A stretch of 64,000 bases of DNA from Gnetum montanum (GCA_015680685.1 MNCI01037976.1:228931-292930); one strand, 5' to 3'; counted from the first letter of the stretch, positions 11,760-24,103 are shown. Notes: a model not told the origin generated them from the letters alone. Numbers and translations: made by a program.

Positions 11760-13714
11760 AAGTTCTTGAGTGATGATGGATGAATTCTTGCATTTGTTAT
11801 TTCTACACATCAACATTTCTCAAGTGATGGTTTTCTGTAGTTGGCATCTCATTTTCTTGGTGCACTTGGACCAAGTCCTTTTGAATTAAATATGTTTTTT
11901 CCTTGACCATGGATGGGTCAAATATATCCATCACCATCCCTACCTTAACATATTTGAGTCTATCTTGAAGCCATTGAAAAGCTTCATCTCTTGTTAGTGT
12001 AGGATTGAGAAGCATAGGATCAATAAGATGGGCTTTTAACATGACAATCTCCATGGCCAAGCATTGGTTTTTTACTTAATCCATTTCAAGTTTCCCTTCT
12101 AAAATGATGCACCTACCCTTTTCTTTAAGTAGCTCCAATTGGTTTGTAGTGATATTATCCAAAAAATCATAGATATCTAGAATTAGTTTTCTAGTTTCTA
12201 CTAGTTGGTCTAGCAATTCCTCATGCTTGGCTATACTCAATCAGCCACTAATAATCCCTATGGACATCTACTCATCTCTAAGTGTAGAAACATCTAGTAT
12301 AGATGCTACACGTATGTTTATTACTTCTACGATCTGATTAGCAACTACTTCTATTACGGTCTCCTACCCTTGGTCCTATATCACCAATATAGTTTTTTCT
12401 TCATCCACTTCCAAGCATACTGAAAAGGTAGTAGCATTTCCAAAGATTTCTGGGAATTTCTATTATTGTGAGAGAGACACAATCACCTCTTGGGCACTAG
12501 GATTTGACCTTGTGGACAAATACATTATTTTGGTTAAGAATATTGGCCCACCTCCCTTCATTTTACTAATCATTCAAGCCACTCATTAGGTAACTCATTG
12601 CAAGATGGTATGAAGATGGATCCCCACCACTTGTTCTTGCTTACTGCTCCCACTCATGCAAGAGCTATTCTCAAATTTGGTGTAAGCACTCAATGGCTGT
12701 GTGGGCCTCTAGTACTATTTTCTTGAGTGGGTGGTGGAGGTGGTGGCTGCTCCTCATTTTTTGACATGGAAAGGATCGTATCCTTTATCATCTTAGACCA
12801 AGAGGCAATGAAATATACCTGATCGTATCATTGTCATAGTGAGCTATCCCTATCCTTTTACAAAGTTTTCTAATAAGGCATAAAAATTACACAGTTTTCC
12901 TTCCATGTTTGTTCTCCTTTAAGTACTTATCTATCTCTAAATAAATTAGCTATGCAAGGTTAACAGGAAATTTTCCACTTAGAGAAACATAAGCAAGGGT
13001 GAAGAAGGCTATCACCTCACTGAGCCTCACCATTGGATTAAGGTGATAGGTCACTATCTTAAAGTACATACACTCCACTAGTGTGAGTATGTAAGACTCC
13101 TTATAGTCAACCCCATAACACCATAGGTTCCACTCTCTTTTTGCCTTAGGGTTTGCTTGCATTAAGATTTCTACTATATGGATGCTAGTATTAGGCAAAC
13201 CATGAGCCTATGCAATAGCTTTTGCCAAGTAAGAAACCTGAATGTTATTAGTTCTCAAAGTGGCTCCTACCTCTATGTTATTGTAAAAGAGATTTGTATC
13301 TCTCATGTATCGCTCCCCACTAGTAATGATAATTGGCCACATGGGAGAACTTTGTAGTTGCATATTAACTTCTAGTGGAGCATGTTTTAAGAATGGTCTA
13401 AAGTCTAATTTTTTAAGAACTAAGCATTGGACATCAAAAGGCTTGATCGTATCTAGGAAAGCTTATGTCAATATAACCTTAAGTCTTGGTACAGGCCCTA
13501 GTGCCTCTCCTCTTTGGGACTGTTCAATCATAGCCTCTTATTTGGGAATCTATTAAATATATTCCACTTCAGGCTCCTGTTGAAGAGGTCCCATTGCTTG
13601 AGTTTTTGCTGCATGTTCTTGGACTTGTTCTTCCTAGCCCCTTTCAATTTTTGATTGTTTGTCCTTTGGTTGTAATGGTCCTCCTTCCTATGAGCATTTT
13701 GGTCTAGGTGCCAT
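11760..13714 (-). pseudogene. Extra ORF of Athila-like element, putative plant transposon-like domain
   Basis: Broken reading frame on the minus strand, starting at an ATG read from 13714 just after a splice-acceptor-like GTGATTACAG. It is homologous to the plus-strand ORF at 42296-44640: both start MAP, and LDFRPFLKHAPLEV...SSPMW here aligns with LNFESFAEFTTEAI...GSPLW there. The segment at 12950-13198 (YFKIVTYHLNP...YVSLSGKFPVNLAYLI) matches YFKIGTYHLFP...YVVLMGNINTNL of the other copy. It resembles the domain annotated as putative plant transposon protein. Function is unknown; the position before the 3' LTR is where Athila elements carry an env-like or extra ORF. Several stops are present. 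Confidence 0.6.
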
Positions 13715-15345
13715 CTGTAATCACAACATGACCAAGGATTAGCACTTAATGTGTAACTTTGAAACATTGGAAATACCTTATCTCTTGGGGTAGTTATACT
13801 TAGCTAACTTGTGATCATGGCTTGGTTGATTATTTTATTATTATTTTAATATGAATAAATAATTCTAGGTTTACCAAAGTTTTTTGGAAGGGTTAAACTC
13901 TCAAAAATTGATGGTTTAATATTATTTTATTCATTAATCCTTTAAAGAGTTAGAAAAATTTTGAAAAAAAAAGAATTTCATTAGAAGCCATAAGGTTTGT
14001 GGCCTCCACGACTAAGAGCTTACCCCCAGTAGCTATAGTATCAAAGAATGAAGTGATTTGGAAAAATGATGTGAAAGTTATGGGCTCTGCAAAATTGCAA
14101 AAACTTTCCTTTTTGAAGAAAATGACATAAATTTTCAAAATATTGATGGTACTTATAGAATTTTTGAGCTATGTTGATGAGGCTTAGTCAACGCAACTAT
14201 TGACCACTATTAACTTTATCAATATTTAAAAAATATAAGGAGTTTTTGAACAAAAGTGTAGTCAAATGGAAGCACAAAAGGCCAAGAACATGATGAAAAT
14301 ATTAGAAGATGATTTTTAAGTTTCAAAAATGTAGAAATGATTTAAGAATAAGATTTTATGAAAAAGAATGCCTTAAGGAGCACATAGTTGGATGCATAAT
14401 GTAATGCATAGAAGATTTTGTTTGCAATAATGTCTAAGGGTAAGGAACTTAACTACCCAAACAATAAGATATGTAGGTGGATCCTCCCCATAGTGGCACA
14501 TGCCCTTTTTACCCTTGCATAAACTCAACTAAGAAGTCTGTGGGGCCCATAGTTAATTGGTAGTTGTGAAAAGTTAAGGACCAAACCCAAAGAATCTATT
14601 TAGGAATTTCAACACATTAAACTAAGACATGAAATAAAAACATGAATATTTGTAGTGGGGTGAGTTATGGAGAGCATTGATGGATGTTATATAGAATGGA
14701 ATGGATGTCCCAATCATGATTACATGAAGTCCCTTGTGAGAGCCATGGTTAAATGACTAGATAAAGTCCAACATTAGTCTAGACAAAGACCAACCACCTT
14801 TCAATGACTTTGTGTTACTACTCTAGGATGATTTCACCCCCTTGAGATATAATAAAGCTTCCATAGATAACCACCATTTCTTATTGAAGAAGGAAAGAGA
14901 AGCAAGAAGTAAGAAAGGGCCTTAGTTAGATGGAATCTTCAAGCATGGGTAACATGTNAGGCCTTAGTTAGATGGAATCTTCAAGCATGGGTAACATGTC
15001 TTTCTAGTCCCATAACCAGTGCTTATAACTCGTTTATTTTGTCTAAAGGGTGTGCTTTGAATTTTCATCATTTTTTTTCTTTTTTTTATTATATTTTTTA
15101 TTTTTATTTTTATTTTATCTTTTTTTTTCTTTATTTTTATGGGAACCACACGATAAAAAGACTTATTTAACTTCCTATTATAGGTTGACATAGAATGGTA
15201 AGAAATCCATGAAAAGCACACTTACACTCAAGATGGTAGAAAGGAAAAATGAGTATTGAATTCCCTTAAAGCCACATCCTTTTCAAATATTTTGATCTTT
15301 TCCAAGGTTAAAAACTACCAAGGTCACAAGTTCATTAAAATTTTA
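13715..15345 (-). other. Internal non-coding region of Athila-like element
   Basis: No gene. The sequence matches 18005-19190 and 55950-57230 in order. Shared landmarks are a 'cctccccatagtgg' block near 14480, a 'gtcccataaccagtgcttataa' block near 15010, and the 'gaagccacaccttgt'-like block near 15265. The same block recurs on the plus strand near 41450-41500 inside the element at 37.5-45.7 kb. It contains one unit of the repeat that has two units near 18.8 kb and three near 56.8 kb. Confidence 0.6.
14918..14999. other. Exact 40-bp duplication around an ambiguous base (assembly join)
   Basis: Bases 14918-14957 are repeated exactly at 14960-14999, with the single N at 14958 and one base between. 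This is the signature of two contig ends that overlap but were joined with a placeholder rather than merged. Confidence 0.85.
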
Positions 15346-16770
15346 TTTATTGCAGGTCTTATGATTAATTGTAGATTTCTCAATCTATGATAAAGGTATA
15401 GTATGAGGGTGTGCACCAGTGCACATGATGACATGTTGTTTCTGCTACTGAGGCCAAGAATCCTTTGTGTAATGAATTTGGTAATGTTATCATTATCATT
15501 GTCATAGATGCTTACTCTAGCCATGGCCATGGTCATGGATTTGGCTTTGGCTCTAGCATTGCTTCTTGGCATTTTCCAATGATAGAGCCACTAGAACTCT
15601 GGCAATGTTTGCACTACTATTAATGTTATAGGATTTTGGCTTAAGCTCTTGGCTCTTCATCTATTTGTCATGACCAAAATTTGAAACCTCAGCCTCGTCA
15701 GCATTGACTTCAGCATCTACATCTAGCTTGGTAGGCAATGTTACGAGACTCTATGATGCTAGAGATAAAGATATACTCACAAGGGCTTGCCAAGGGTGTT
15801 TCCCCTTCTTGTCCAATCATGCAAGGTAAGCTAAAGCAGCAATGTTATTCTTGGCTTCCATAGAAGAAGTAAGCATGTTTTTTTTATAACAAGTAAGTAA
15901 TTATTGCATTTTCTTTTTTTCAAATGCTATGATCTGAATCATTGTAATTCTTAGCAATGATCATCACATTTGCAGTATTTCCTAATACCTATGTAAAGGG
16001 ATGCCATAAATTTTTAGCAATGGATGAGTCTATGTTTATGGTATTATAACACAATGCTAGTATGTTTGTTTTATTTGATTTTATCAACATCCAGGCTATG
16101 TGGGTGAGCTTTATAGTCTAAATTATCTAGTTTTGTCCCACACATGTGCCAACATGTGGGACTCTTATGGATAATTTATGAGTAAGATAATAATTTCCTA
16201 GGTGTCACACGGTGCCCATATACTATCATAGCATGTAAGACTTGGGTTCTTACCATGTAAAATCACAACCTAAATTTTCTAGCTTGTAAAGATCAATTTC
16301 TTAGCATGTGAGAGCTTTTGGATTTTTTTAGGAAAGAATGATAGTGTGTGAACACTAAGAGCCAAGAAATTTTATGTTTTTCATCATCCATCTTCCCACA
16401 TTCCTAGTGTTTGGAACTATTATGATTTATTTGCACACTATTTGCTGAAAAATGGCACTCACCAAGTTCCAGTGATGCTAATTTTAGCCACTTATTTTTT
16501 GCAAAAATTGATTTAATGCTCACTATTTTAAAGAAAGGTCAAATTCAATATTCAAAATGCTAGGTTGCCCTATCTTCATGTCAAATTACTATTAAACTTT
16601 CAAACTTAATTTTTCCTTATGTTCTATATCTCTCAACATGTCAAATTTTAATTTTTTTGTATTTTGAATAAGATGTAACAAGGTTGAACCTTGGTTTTCA
16701 CTACAATTGTGATTATGTTAGTGAAGTTAGTTATTTTTTTGTAATTTTTGCTTAATGTCAATGTTGTTAT
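15346..16770. other. Unassigned AT-rich region
   Basis: I recognise no gene. A minus-strand frame at 15324-15572 begins MPRSNARAKAKSM, and a second at about 15680-15880 reads MEAKNNIAALAYL and GKHPWQALVSISLSLAS. These could be fragments of a captured gene, but I do not know the family. The stretch may also be part of element B2 to the left of the Athila-like insertion at 16771-25004. Confidence 0.4.
16135..16164. repeat. Short inverted repeat
   Basis: GTCCCACACATG and its partner ACATGTGGGAC face each other across a few bases, giving a near-perfect 11-12-bp stem. It lies in unassigned sequence and no role is evident. Confidence 0.6.
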
Positions 16771-17500
16771 TGAGGAGCGGTGAGGTGCCCCTATGCCCAA
16801 CCATACAAATCATAGGTGTTCACATGAAATCTGGTTGAATTCCATAGACTTTAATTACCAAGTACACTAGAGCTAAATGGTGAGTTCATATTGTCCATTT
16901 GTTGTCTTCGCATTCTTACTTGTGAAATGAAAGTGTATGATTAACTGTCATTAAGGCATAAGATTTTTATCATTTTATTTTTTATCAATTTGATCACCTA
17001 AAATAACAATGAAAGTGAGAGTAATAAAATGCTAAGTGAACTATTGTCTAATCTAGCTTAACACAAGTAACTCTTCCCACTTTCTAGGCACATCCTGAAC
17101 TTCATGTAAACACTACTAGGTTGTCAAATGCTAACCATTTCTAAGCTGCCAAGTGTCACACATATGTTTGAAGGGGTCTTGCTTGTGTATTTTAACTAAT
17201 TTATTAATTAATTAGAATTAATTACTAAATAAATAATGTTAAATGTGAACTGCATGAAATCACAATGTATAAATGCATAAGGAAAGAAAGTATCAAATGC
17301 TATAAGGATGAATCAAAGAGCTTGTCTTTATTGCCAACACAATGATGTGTTCAGGTACATCAATGTTTGAATGACAATCCAATTACACTTAGACCTCCTG
17401 CTGCAGGCACTTGGAAAATATTCTAACTCTTGAATGAACAAACTACAAAAATTTCCCTAATTAATTGAAAAAATCGTTCTGAATCATGTGCCCAAGTGCT

Positions 17501-17510
17501 ATATTTATAG
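17501..17510 (-). promoter_or_regulatory. TATA box of 3' LTR
   Basis: Minus-strand CTATAAATAT, the same position and sequence type as CTATAAATA in the plus-strand LTRs at 37585 and 44971. Confidence 0.7.
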
Positions 17511-17526
17511 GCCTAGGAATACCCCA

Positions 17527-17640
17527 CGATATCGCATACCTGATATCACATCTTGGGTCATGATATTGCATACTTGATATCGTGTACCTCATATCATAGC
17601 CACCCTGATATTAGATACCTAATATTAGGGCTCATGTGAA
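17527..17640 (-). promoter_or_regulatory. U3 array of ATATC cores upstream of TATA
   Basis: Seven copies of ATATC or ATATT occur with spacings 14, 20, 14, 14, 17 and 14 bp as read on the plus strand. Flanks alternate GCATACCTG- and ACATCTTGGG-like strings. The position just upstream of the TATA box suggests an enhancer-like array; that role is inference. Confidence 0.6.
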
Positions 17641-17653
17641 ACATAATTCATCA

Positions 17654-17665
17654 TACCCCCACAAC
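17654..17665 (-). other. Polypurine tract of Athila-like element
   Basis: Minus-strand TTGTGGGGGTA directly precedes the LTR start TGATG. It is identical in core to the tract before LTR A. Confidence 0.75.
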
Positions 17666-19700
17666 TAAATGAAAACTCATCCTCAATTATAGAAGAAAAG
17701 GAACGAGTTCCTTACATAATATATTAGGAGGTATGAAATGTTTGACTAACATGCAAAGTTGCACAGAGGAAATAGACAAATATAAAAGTTCCTAAGCATA
17801 CATCATTACAATTGTGTACAAAAATAGGTGTTCTTCACAACAAGAAAGAACACCCTTAGACCCAGTAGACATCCAACCCCTCTTGGTAATAGAAGAATGA
17901 GGGAGAGGTATAAGAGATCCAACGGTCATAAAAAATCTCCCATGAGTGATATTATTGCATCATCCTTCGTGAAGATAGTCCTACTTCTAGTCCATGCTTC
18001 TCACTACAATCACAACAAAATCAAGGATTAGTATATAAAGTGTACTACATAATAGTTGAATACCTTGTCTTGTCAGTGGTTATACCTAGCTAAGTTATGA
18101 TTGTAGTAGATTGGATGCTTGATAATGTTAGTGGTACATAAAATTCAGAAAAATCTCAACACAAAGAATATTGAAAAGAGGGTATAGAAATTCACAACAA
18201 TAAAAAGAAAGAATTCACTAAAAATAGTTGTGAAGATACACACAATTGGATGGCATTGATAGGATAAATAAAAATAATTCAATTATAAAAATGTCTAAGG
18301 TTAAAGAACTTAAGTTAACCAAAGCAAAAGATATGCAAGTGAGTCCTCCCCAAAGCAGGAAAATGCCTTTTATGCCCTTCCATAACTTTAAACCAAGGAG
18401 TCTATGGGCTCTGTGGATGATTAATGATTACGGAAGATTATGTACAAAACCCAGAAGTAACTAATTGAGAATCTCAACACATCAAACTAGAATATTGAAT
18501 CAAAACATGAAACTAGCAATGAGGTGAGACATGAAAAGAATATATGGATGAGAGAGAGAATGAAATGGATTTCCTAATTATGGTCACATGAAGTCCCTTA
18601 TGGAGTTTGTGATTAAATGACTTGGTAGGATCCATCTTTATTCTAGACCAAACCAACCACTTTTAGTGATTTTTCATCAACATTCTAAGACTAGTCCATC
18701 CCCTGAGATACAAGAATGCTCCCACAAAACAACCACCATTCCAAATTGAAGAAGAAGTAGAAAGTGAGAAAGGTCCTTAGTTAGAGGAGACAAGACAAGT
18801 CCCATAACTAGTGCTTATAGCCCTTTTATTTGGTCTAAGGGGTGTGCTTTGAATTCCCATATTTTTTTTTGAATGGAAACCACACCATGCAAGGACCCAT
18901 GCATTTTTACATTTATTTTATATAAGGGGTGTACTTCGAATCCCCATCTCTCTCTTTTTTTTTCTTTTTTTATTTTTGATGAGGACCACACCATGTAAGG
19001 ACTTATTCGACTTCCTATTTTGGAATGACACGGAATGGTGAAAAGTTCACAAGAACACCCCTACACATAGGAAAATGGAAAAGCACAAAGAATATCACAT
19101 CCCTTTGAAGCCACACCTTGTCTAAGCTTTTAAATCCTTTTCAATTTTGGAAACTACACAAGTCACAAATTTATTAAAGTTGTATTAATGAAAAAATGAC
19201 TACATGTTTCCAAAACAAGGAAGACCATAGAGTATGTGGATGGGCAAATGATGTGGACTTACTACCTATTACATGAAAAGAAACCATGTCCTAGTCATTA
19301 GGAATGACATTCAAAGTCAAAAACCAAATATTAACAATCAAATCACAAATGATAGAAACCACCATTGATTAGCACATTACCGTTGTACCTGGTACCTTAT
19401 TAAAAAAAGAATAGAAAATTACAAAACATGAGAAAATATATAAGAAAGTAAAATATATTCAAGAAATATTAAATATACCAATGATGATGTAAAAGAAATA
19501 CTTTGAAAAGATCAATAAGCTAAAAAAAGATGTAAAACAAAGAATATGAAAACAAAAAGTTGTAAAATAAAAAATGTGTAAAAAAAAAGGTTGAAAGACT
19601 AAGGAGTTGCTTAAAGTGTTAGTATAGATGGAAATCTCCCCCACAACTAAGTTAGAAGGAGGAGATACAAAAGATTGAGCATGGTTGTCCATCTTGTGAG
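17666..19700 (-). other. Non-coding 3' region between integrase and LTR
   Basis: About 2 kb with no supported ORF. It matches 13715-15345 and 55610-57760 block by block. A splice-acceptor-like GTGATTGTAG on the minus strand near 18004-18013 corresponds to the one preceding the extra ORF at 13714, but only short broken frames follow here, so the extra ORF is deleted or was never present. Around 19500-19600 a loose TTTTACAT-TTCTTTG-like run recurs, also seen at 57560-57640. Confidence 0.55.
18825..19010. repeat. Tandem repeat of about 80-105 bp, two units
   Basis: Each unit has a 'ctaaggggtgtgctttgaat' opening, a pyrimidine run, and a closing 'ccacaccatgcaaggac' block. Units are about 18825-18902 and 18903-19010. 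One unit lies near 15030-15160 and three near 56800-57047 in the related copies. Confidence 0.7.
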
Positions 19701-19719
19701 GTCTCTATTGAGTTGGTTG

Positions 19720-20585
19720 GCTTGGACTCATGGAAAGGTTTCAGTTATCGAATGTTGACTAATTTGCTTATTGTCTAATTATTAGGTTTATATATGATCA
19801 TGGCCCTAGATGGAAAAGTCTCTTTGATAATGTAAGGTCCTTCCCACAACATTTGAATCTTGGTATGTGTACAGGATTCTAGTAGAGAACCTTATCTCTT
19901 GGTTGAAACTTAACTTTTCTTATTTTGAGGACATGGAATTTCTTATTGAATCCATTATGTACTTTTTTGGATGATAGGGCCATTAATTTATTTTCATCTA
20001 GCAGGTTGATCTGCATTAATCTTTCTTTTTGTGCTAGACTTAGATCCATGTCAAGGTCATAGGCCATAGAGAGTGTATGAAGCTTGGATTGAATAGGTAG
20101 TATTGGTAGTTTTTCATACATAAGCTCATAGGGAGAATAAGCTATGAGAAGCTTTCATGTGGAGTGATAAGCCGAAAGGGCATCATTTAGTTTGGTGCTC
20201 CAGTCCTTTTGGTACTTGATAATAGTGCATGTTAGAATTTTCATAATTTCCTGATTAGTAACTTCAACTTGACCATTGGCTTAAGGATGATAAGGTGTTG
20301 CAAATTTGTGCTCAACCCCTAAGCATTGCATAAGTTTTCGGAAAGTTGCACCTATGAAATGAGTTCCATTGTTAGAAATTAACGCACGAGGCATACCAAA
20401 CCTATTTATGATGTTCTATTGTACAAACCAAGTAGTAGTAGTGGATGTACAATCAATGATGACTACTACTTTTGCCCATTTAGTACAATAGTCAACCATG
20501 ACTATTATATACATGTTTCCATTTAACATAGGCACAATGGGATCCATAAATTCAATGCCCCACATATTGAAAAAATGGTGTCTAA
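19720..20585 (-). pseudogene. Integrase, Athila-like element
   Basis: Ty3/gypsy integrase core on the minus strand, beginning WGIEFMDPIVPM near 20540-20560. It continues through VDYCTKWAKV, RFGMPRALISNNGTHF (near 20350-20400), ATPYHP-ANGQVEVTNQE and KDWSTKLNDALSAY to the C-terminal domain at 19879-20121. It would insert the cDNA into the genome. In related elements the first catalytic aspartate sits in WGID and the second in ISDNG; here they read E and N, while the glutamate in VEVTN is kept. The N-terminal zinc finger is missing because the upstream junction near 20585 deletes it together with most of pol. Confidence 0.8.
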
Positions 20586-20800
20586 CACTTGGTCAACAAA
20601 GGACAATAGAAAATGATCTTTGAAAGTTTCCATATTCAGCAGTTGGAAGTCAATGAGCATCTACCATTTGCCTCTTTTCCTGGGCATGATCACAAGTTGG
20701 CTAACCCACTCACTATCTGCAATAGGGTAGATGAATCCTACCTTGAAGAGTTGCTTGATCTTCTCTTTGAAAATCTACTTTACTTTGGGATTCAATTACT
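20586..20800 (-). pseudogene. Reverse transcriptase stub, Athila-like element
   Basis: Only the N-terminal edge of the RT survives. Minus-strand sequence near 20740-20780 matches NPKLKQIIKKEIRQLL of the copy at 60139-60345, and 20590-20690 reads PRKRGKWRMLIDFQLLN and ETFKDHFLLSFVDQV. Directly after this the frame jumps into integrase, so the catalytic region, RNase H and integrase zinc finger are all absent. The equivalent stretch in the copy at 57.8-62.2 kb is about 1.5 kb. Confidence 0.75.
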
Positions 20801-21540
20801 ACTACAATTATTATTTTGGCTTAATAGCAAGTTGTCAACCTCTGGGTGCTTTCTTGTTTTGTGGCTACCATGTACAAACATCTTTATATTTCAACTTTTG
20901 GTGCACACTTCTTGCATGCAAAGATAGATGTTCGCTTCACTAACCATGGCTTCTACACACAATGGCACCCTAAATTACTATATGTAATACATGGAACCCT
21001 CTTCTTCTCAATATTTTCAAATTTATTTTCTTTGAATATCTCTATTAAAGAACTCTAATGCCCATTTTGGAATTAACAGTGCTTAACCATGTCCTTCCCA
21101 TAATAATTGGAAAGTCCCCCTTGTAGTTCTCCATCTTGATTACTAGGAAGTTGGCATGATATGACTACCCACAAATGGTGGTCATGATGTCTTCTATTGG
21201 TTCCAATGGAACAGTGATGGACTAGTCTGCAAACTCTAGCCTAATGTTGCCCTTCTTTAAGGGAGGAAGGTTCCATGTAGTGTACATCTCATGCAAGATT
21301 AGATTAATGTTAGAACCAGAGTCAAGAAGAGCTTTACAAAGCTCATTTCTAACAATTTTCAAATATATTAAGGGACTTCTAGGATTAGCTAACTTTCTAA
21401 GAAGGTTACCAAGTTGAATCCAATCAGATATAACATGGGTCAACATCATGATATGGATTCGAGAGGGATTTTGGTTTGAAGGGGACTTGAATAAAGGTGA
21501 TGCAGAGGAAGGTGGAGGAGCAAGGCCACAAACCACTAGT
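20801..21540 (-). pseudogene. Aspartic protease, Athila-like element
   Basis: Minus-strand retropepsin. The 21222-21536 frame carries KALLDSGSNINLI with an intact DSG near 21300-21335. Next come VPLEPIEDIMTTICG and, after a stop, FLVIKMENYKGDFPIIMGRTWL near 21070-21130, the counterpart of the family's LGRPWL end. The same layout appears at 60877-61479. It would mature the polyprotein. Stops after 21222 disable it. Confidence 0.8.
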
Positions 21541-23690
21541 GTGTCTAAGGGCTTTGGTGAATTGCGACATTAGATGAAGGATCTTTTCTTTGATCATGGT
21601 TCTAACCCACTTGGTTGGCTAACTAGTTGTCAATTAACTACACTCATAGAATTTCTTTTCTATGGTTGGGTAGGCCATTCACCCTATGTGGATGAAGCAT
21701 TGGTAGCTATGTAGGAGGTAGAGGAGTAGGTGCAGGAATAGGAGGAGCATGAGGATATTAGGTATGTCCCTCCTTGCATATGGTGGTTGGTAAACTACAA
21801 GAGGGTAGTAGTGAGGTTGGTAAGTAGCAACATGACCACACGAGTCTCATGGAGATAATGGTTGTTGAACATAATAACCATAGGGATTTGGTTGCTCATA
21901 CGGGTACTACTATCTTGGAGGTGCCAATGCCCATGATTGTGGTTGCTGCCACTATTGGTACAATTCATAACATTGTAGTGGAGTTCCACTTGAATAATAC
22001 TACTATGGTTGGTGGAACTATTAAGAGTTTCCTTGTGGATAAGGTAATATTTTAGGTATTTGCTTTTGTGCAAGTCATGGATGTAAGGCATACATCCCAG
22101 ATTCTTACAAGTGTGACATAATTGAACAATATCCCTTAGAATGTTCATACTAGCAAATGTCACACCTACCATCATCATTTGATTCATTATCTGCAAAAAT
22201 CTCTATCATAGTCATCTTACCCTTACCCTTGGATATGGCATGTTCAACTTCCTTACATCTTTAGCGCTCATGATCATCACTTTGTTCCTTTGACTCTTTA
22301 GTAATTTTTAAAATAGCTTGAAACATATTATCCATGGAGTCCCATAATTGGTCAACCATAGCTGTAATTTTGAACTAAAATTTTTAGAGCTGTAAGGTTT
22401 TCTAATTAGCCACTACATCTCTTGTTGACTCATCCTCACTGTCACAAAATTGAATCCTCCTTTTGATAATGGAAGGGTTCCTATTGTATTCCTCTACACT
22501 TTTTTTATTTTTCAATTCTCCCTCCTCCCTAGCTACCTGCTCAATTAAATTTTGGATCCAATAGGTTATTAACTCTATTAGTCTCCCTTGAGCATAGACA
22601 CCAAGGGTTTTCCTTGTTTCAGATCTCAACCCATCTATAATATGGTGGTGTTGATTAAGCTAGGAATATCCATGGCTGAGACACTTATGCAATAGAGAGT
22701 AGTATTAGCAAATAGCAACATCCAAGGGCTCATACTTTCCTTTTTTCCACCCCTAGATATACTTCCTCAGGTTGGACACTTGGGAGTACATTTGATATTT
22801 TTCATTAAAAAATTCTAACATTGTACTCCACTGCATGATTGATTTTGATTCCAAGGATTAGTACCAGTTTTCTGCTTCCTTAATGAGTATCCTTAGAAAA
22901 AATTTCAATTTCTACCAATCATTCTCAATATTCTACTAGGCATATGCATCCTAAAATTCTTGGAGATGATTTTGTGAATCAGCGTCATAGCCTCCCTCAA
23001 ACTTAGGGACGTTGTTCATGTTCAACCTCTTTATTCTACTATCCTTTACATTCCTTGTTGGAATCCTCATAGCCTCTTCAATGTTTACATGTTCTGAGTG
23101 GTAAGTAGAGGTTCATCAAGGCTATAATGATGGTGCCTATGATGTTCTCTACTAACTCTTTTTTCATGGTGGTGGGTCTCTTTGGATCATCCATGCCTTC
23201 GATTGTGACCATCCCGATGGTCCCTTTTGTTGTTTTAGTCCTATTGGTCACCTCCATCACAGTTATGCCTTCTATAGCCATGATCTAAGCCAAATGAAGA
23301 AGAAGAAGAATATAAATGGAAAAAGAAAGGAGGGCTTGCATCGTGCCAATGCCTACTACCTTCTCTTCAATGATCATGACCACAATCACTATCATGACTT
23401 CCAATTTCTCCCTTATCATGACTTGCTCCTCCAGATCCATTTTTGTCATTGGATCCATTCTAGCTAGGATCAAGATTATGAATTATGGATTGCACATTCT
23501 AGTTGAGGGCCCCTTGATCAAAGTCAAAGAGAGGAGTGTCATCAAAGGAAAGGTCCCTAGAGAAGTGTTTGCCTCCATCTAATGGGCCAAGTGGAGGTGG
23601 AAAAGTGTTTCACCCCTTGCCGTTTGAAAGCTCATGTTGTTGCTCCAACTAATAATCCCTTAACCTTTATGCTTTAGTGGGATGGTAATT
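21541..23690 (-). pseudogene. Gag, Athila-like element
   Basis: Broken minus-strand gag. The best segment is 22402-22700, reading GLRSETRKTLGVYAQGRLIEL then EQVAREEGELKN. It matches the gag of the plus-strand element (GLHNETRETLGMYAQHQLYEL, KWVAKEEGELTR at 39.1-39.2 kb). Upstream (23080-23500) is a charged His/Asp/Arg-rich part, and downstream (21800-22190) a Gln/Asn/His-rich low-complexity part. Gag would form the particle that packages the RNA. Many frameshifts mean several frames must be read together. Confidence 0.7.
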
Positions 23691-24103
23691 CCTTGAATCA
23701 GGATCTCACATCTCATTATCCCCATGAAGATATTGAAGTCCATGTTGTGCAAGCATTAGCTAGAGCATAGTTGGAATAGATCAATTTAGTGGAAACACAA
23801 TGTTTCCTTCTATGTTGTACCACCACAACATTTTATTTTGATATAAGATAAAGATGAAGTCTAGTACATACTCATTGAGATGAGAATATACCACTCAGTA
23901 TTCTTGAGGCACCTGGTCTATCCTGGGCAAAGACAGGCTCCTATGAGAAGAAGAAATTTTATATTAGTGAGTCTATATGCAATGTGTGGTTAAGATTTAA
24001 TTTAGTTATGATAATAATTTTGTTTTTGTAAGATTTAACCTTAGGGTTTGAACAATGAGGTTACTAAGTTTTACTAAGTTTAGATAGCACACATAGAACT
24101 AAA
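23691..24103 (-). other. 5' leader of Athila-like element
   Basis: Non-coding leader between the primer-binding site and gag. No feature is seen beyond AT-rich sequence. Confidence 0.5.

Larger units (their letters stand above)
16771..17653 (-). repeat. 3' LTR of Athila-like element
   Basis: 883 bp. Starts TGATG at 17653 and ends with a decayed CCTCA at 16771. It contains a U3 core-repeat array (17527-17632), a TATA box (17501-17510), the conserved AATAAA in GGCAATAAAGA near 17322-17332, and the U5 segment that reads GTATGGTTGGGCATAGGGGCACC on the minus strand. The pairing LTR is 24124-25004. Confidence 0.8.

Noticed and set aside
15324-15880. Captured host gene fragment (MPRSNARAKAKSM and GKHPWQALVSISLSLAS frames)
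   Set aside because: The frames look less random than their surroundings, but I cannot match them to a family, so no function is given.
17527-17640. Evening-element or clock-factor sites in the ATATC array
   Set aside because: The cores share ATATC with the evening element but lack the full AAAATATCT, so that specific assignment is not supported.
20613-20927. 104-codon plus-strand frame
   Set aside because: Antisense to the RT stub and protease; no resemblance to any protein family.
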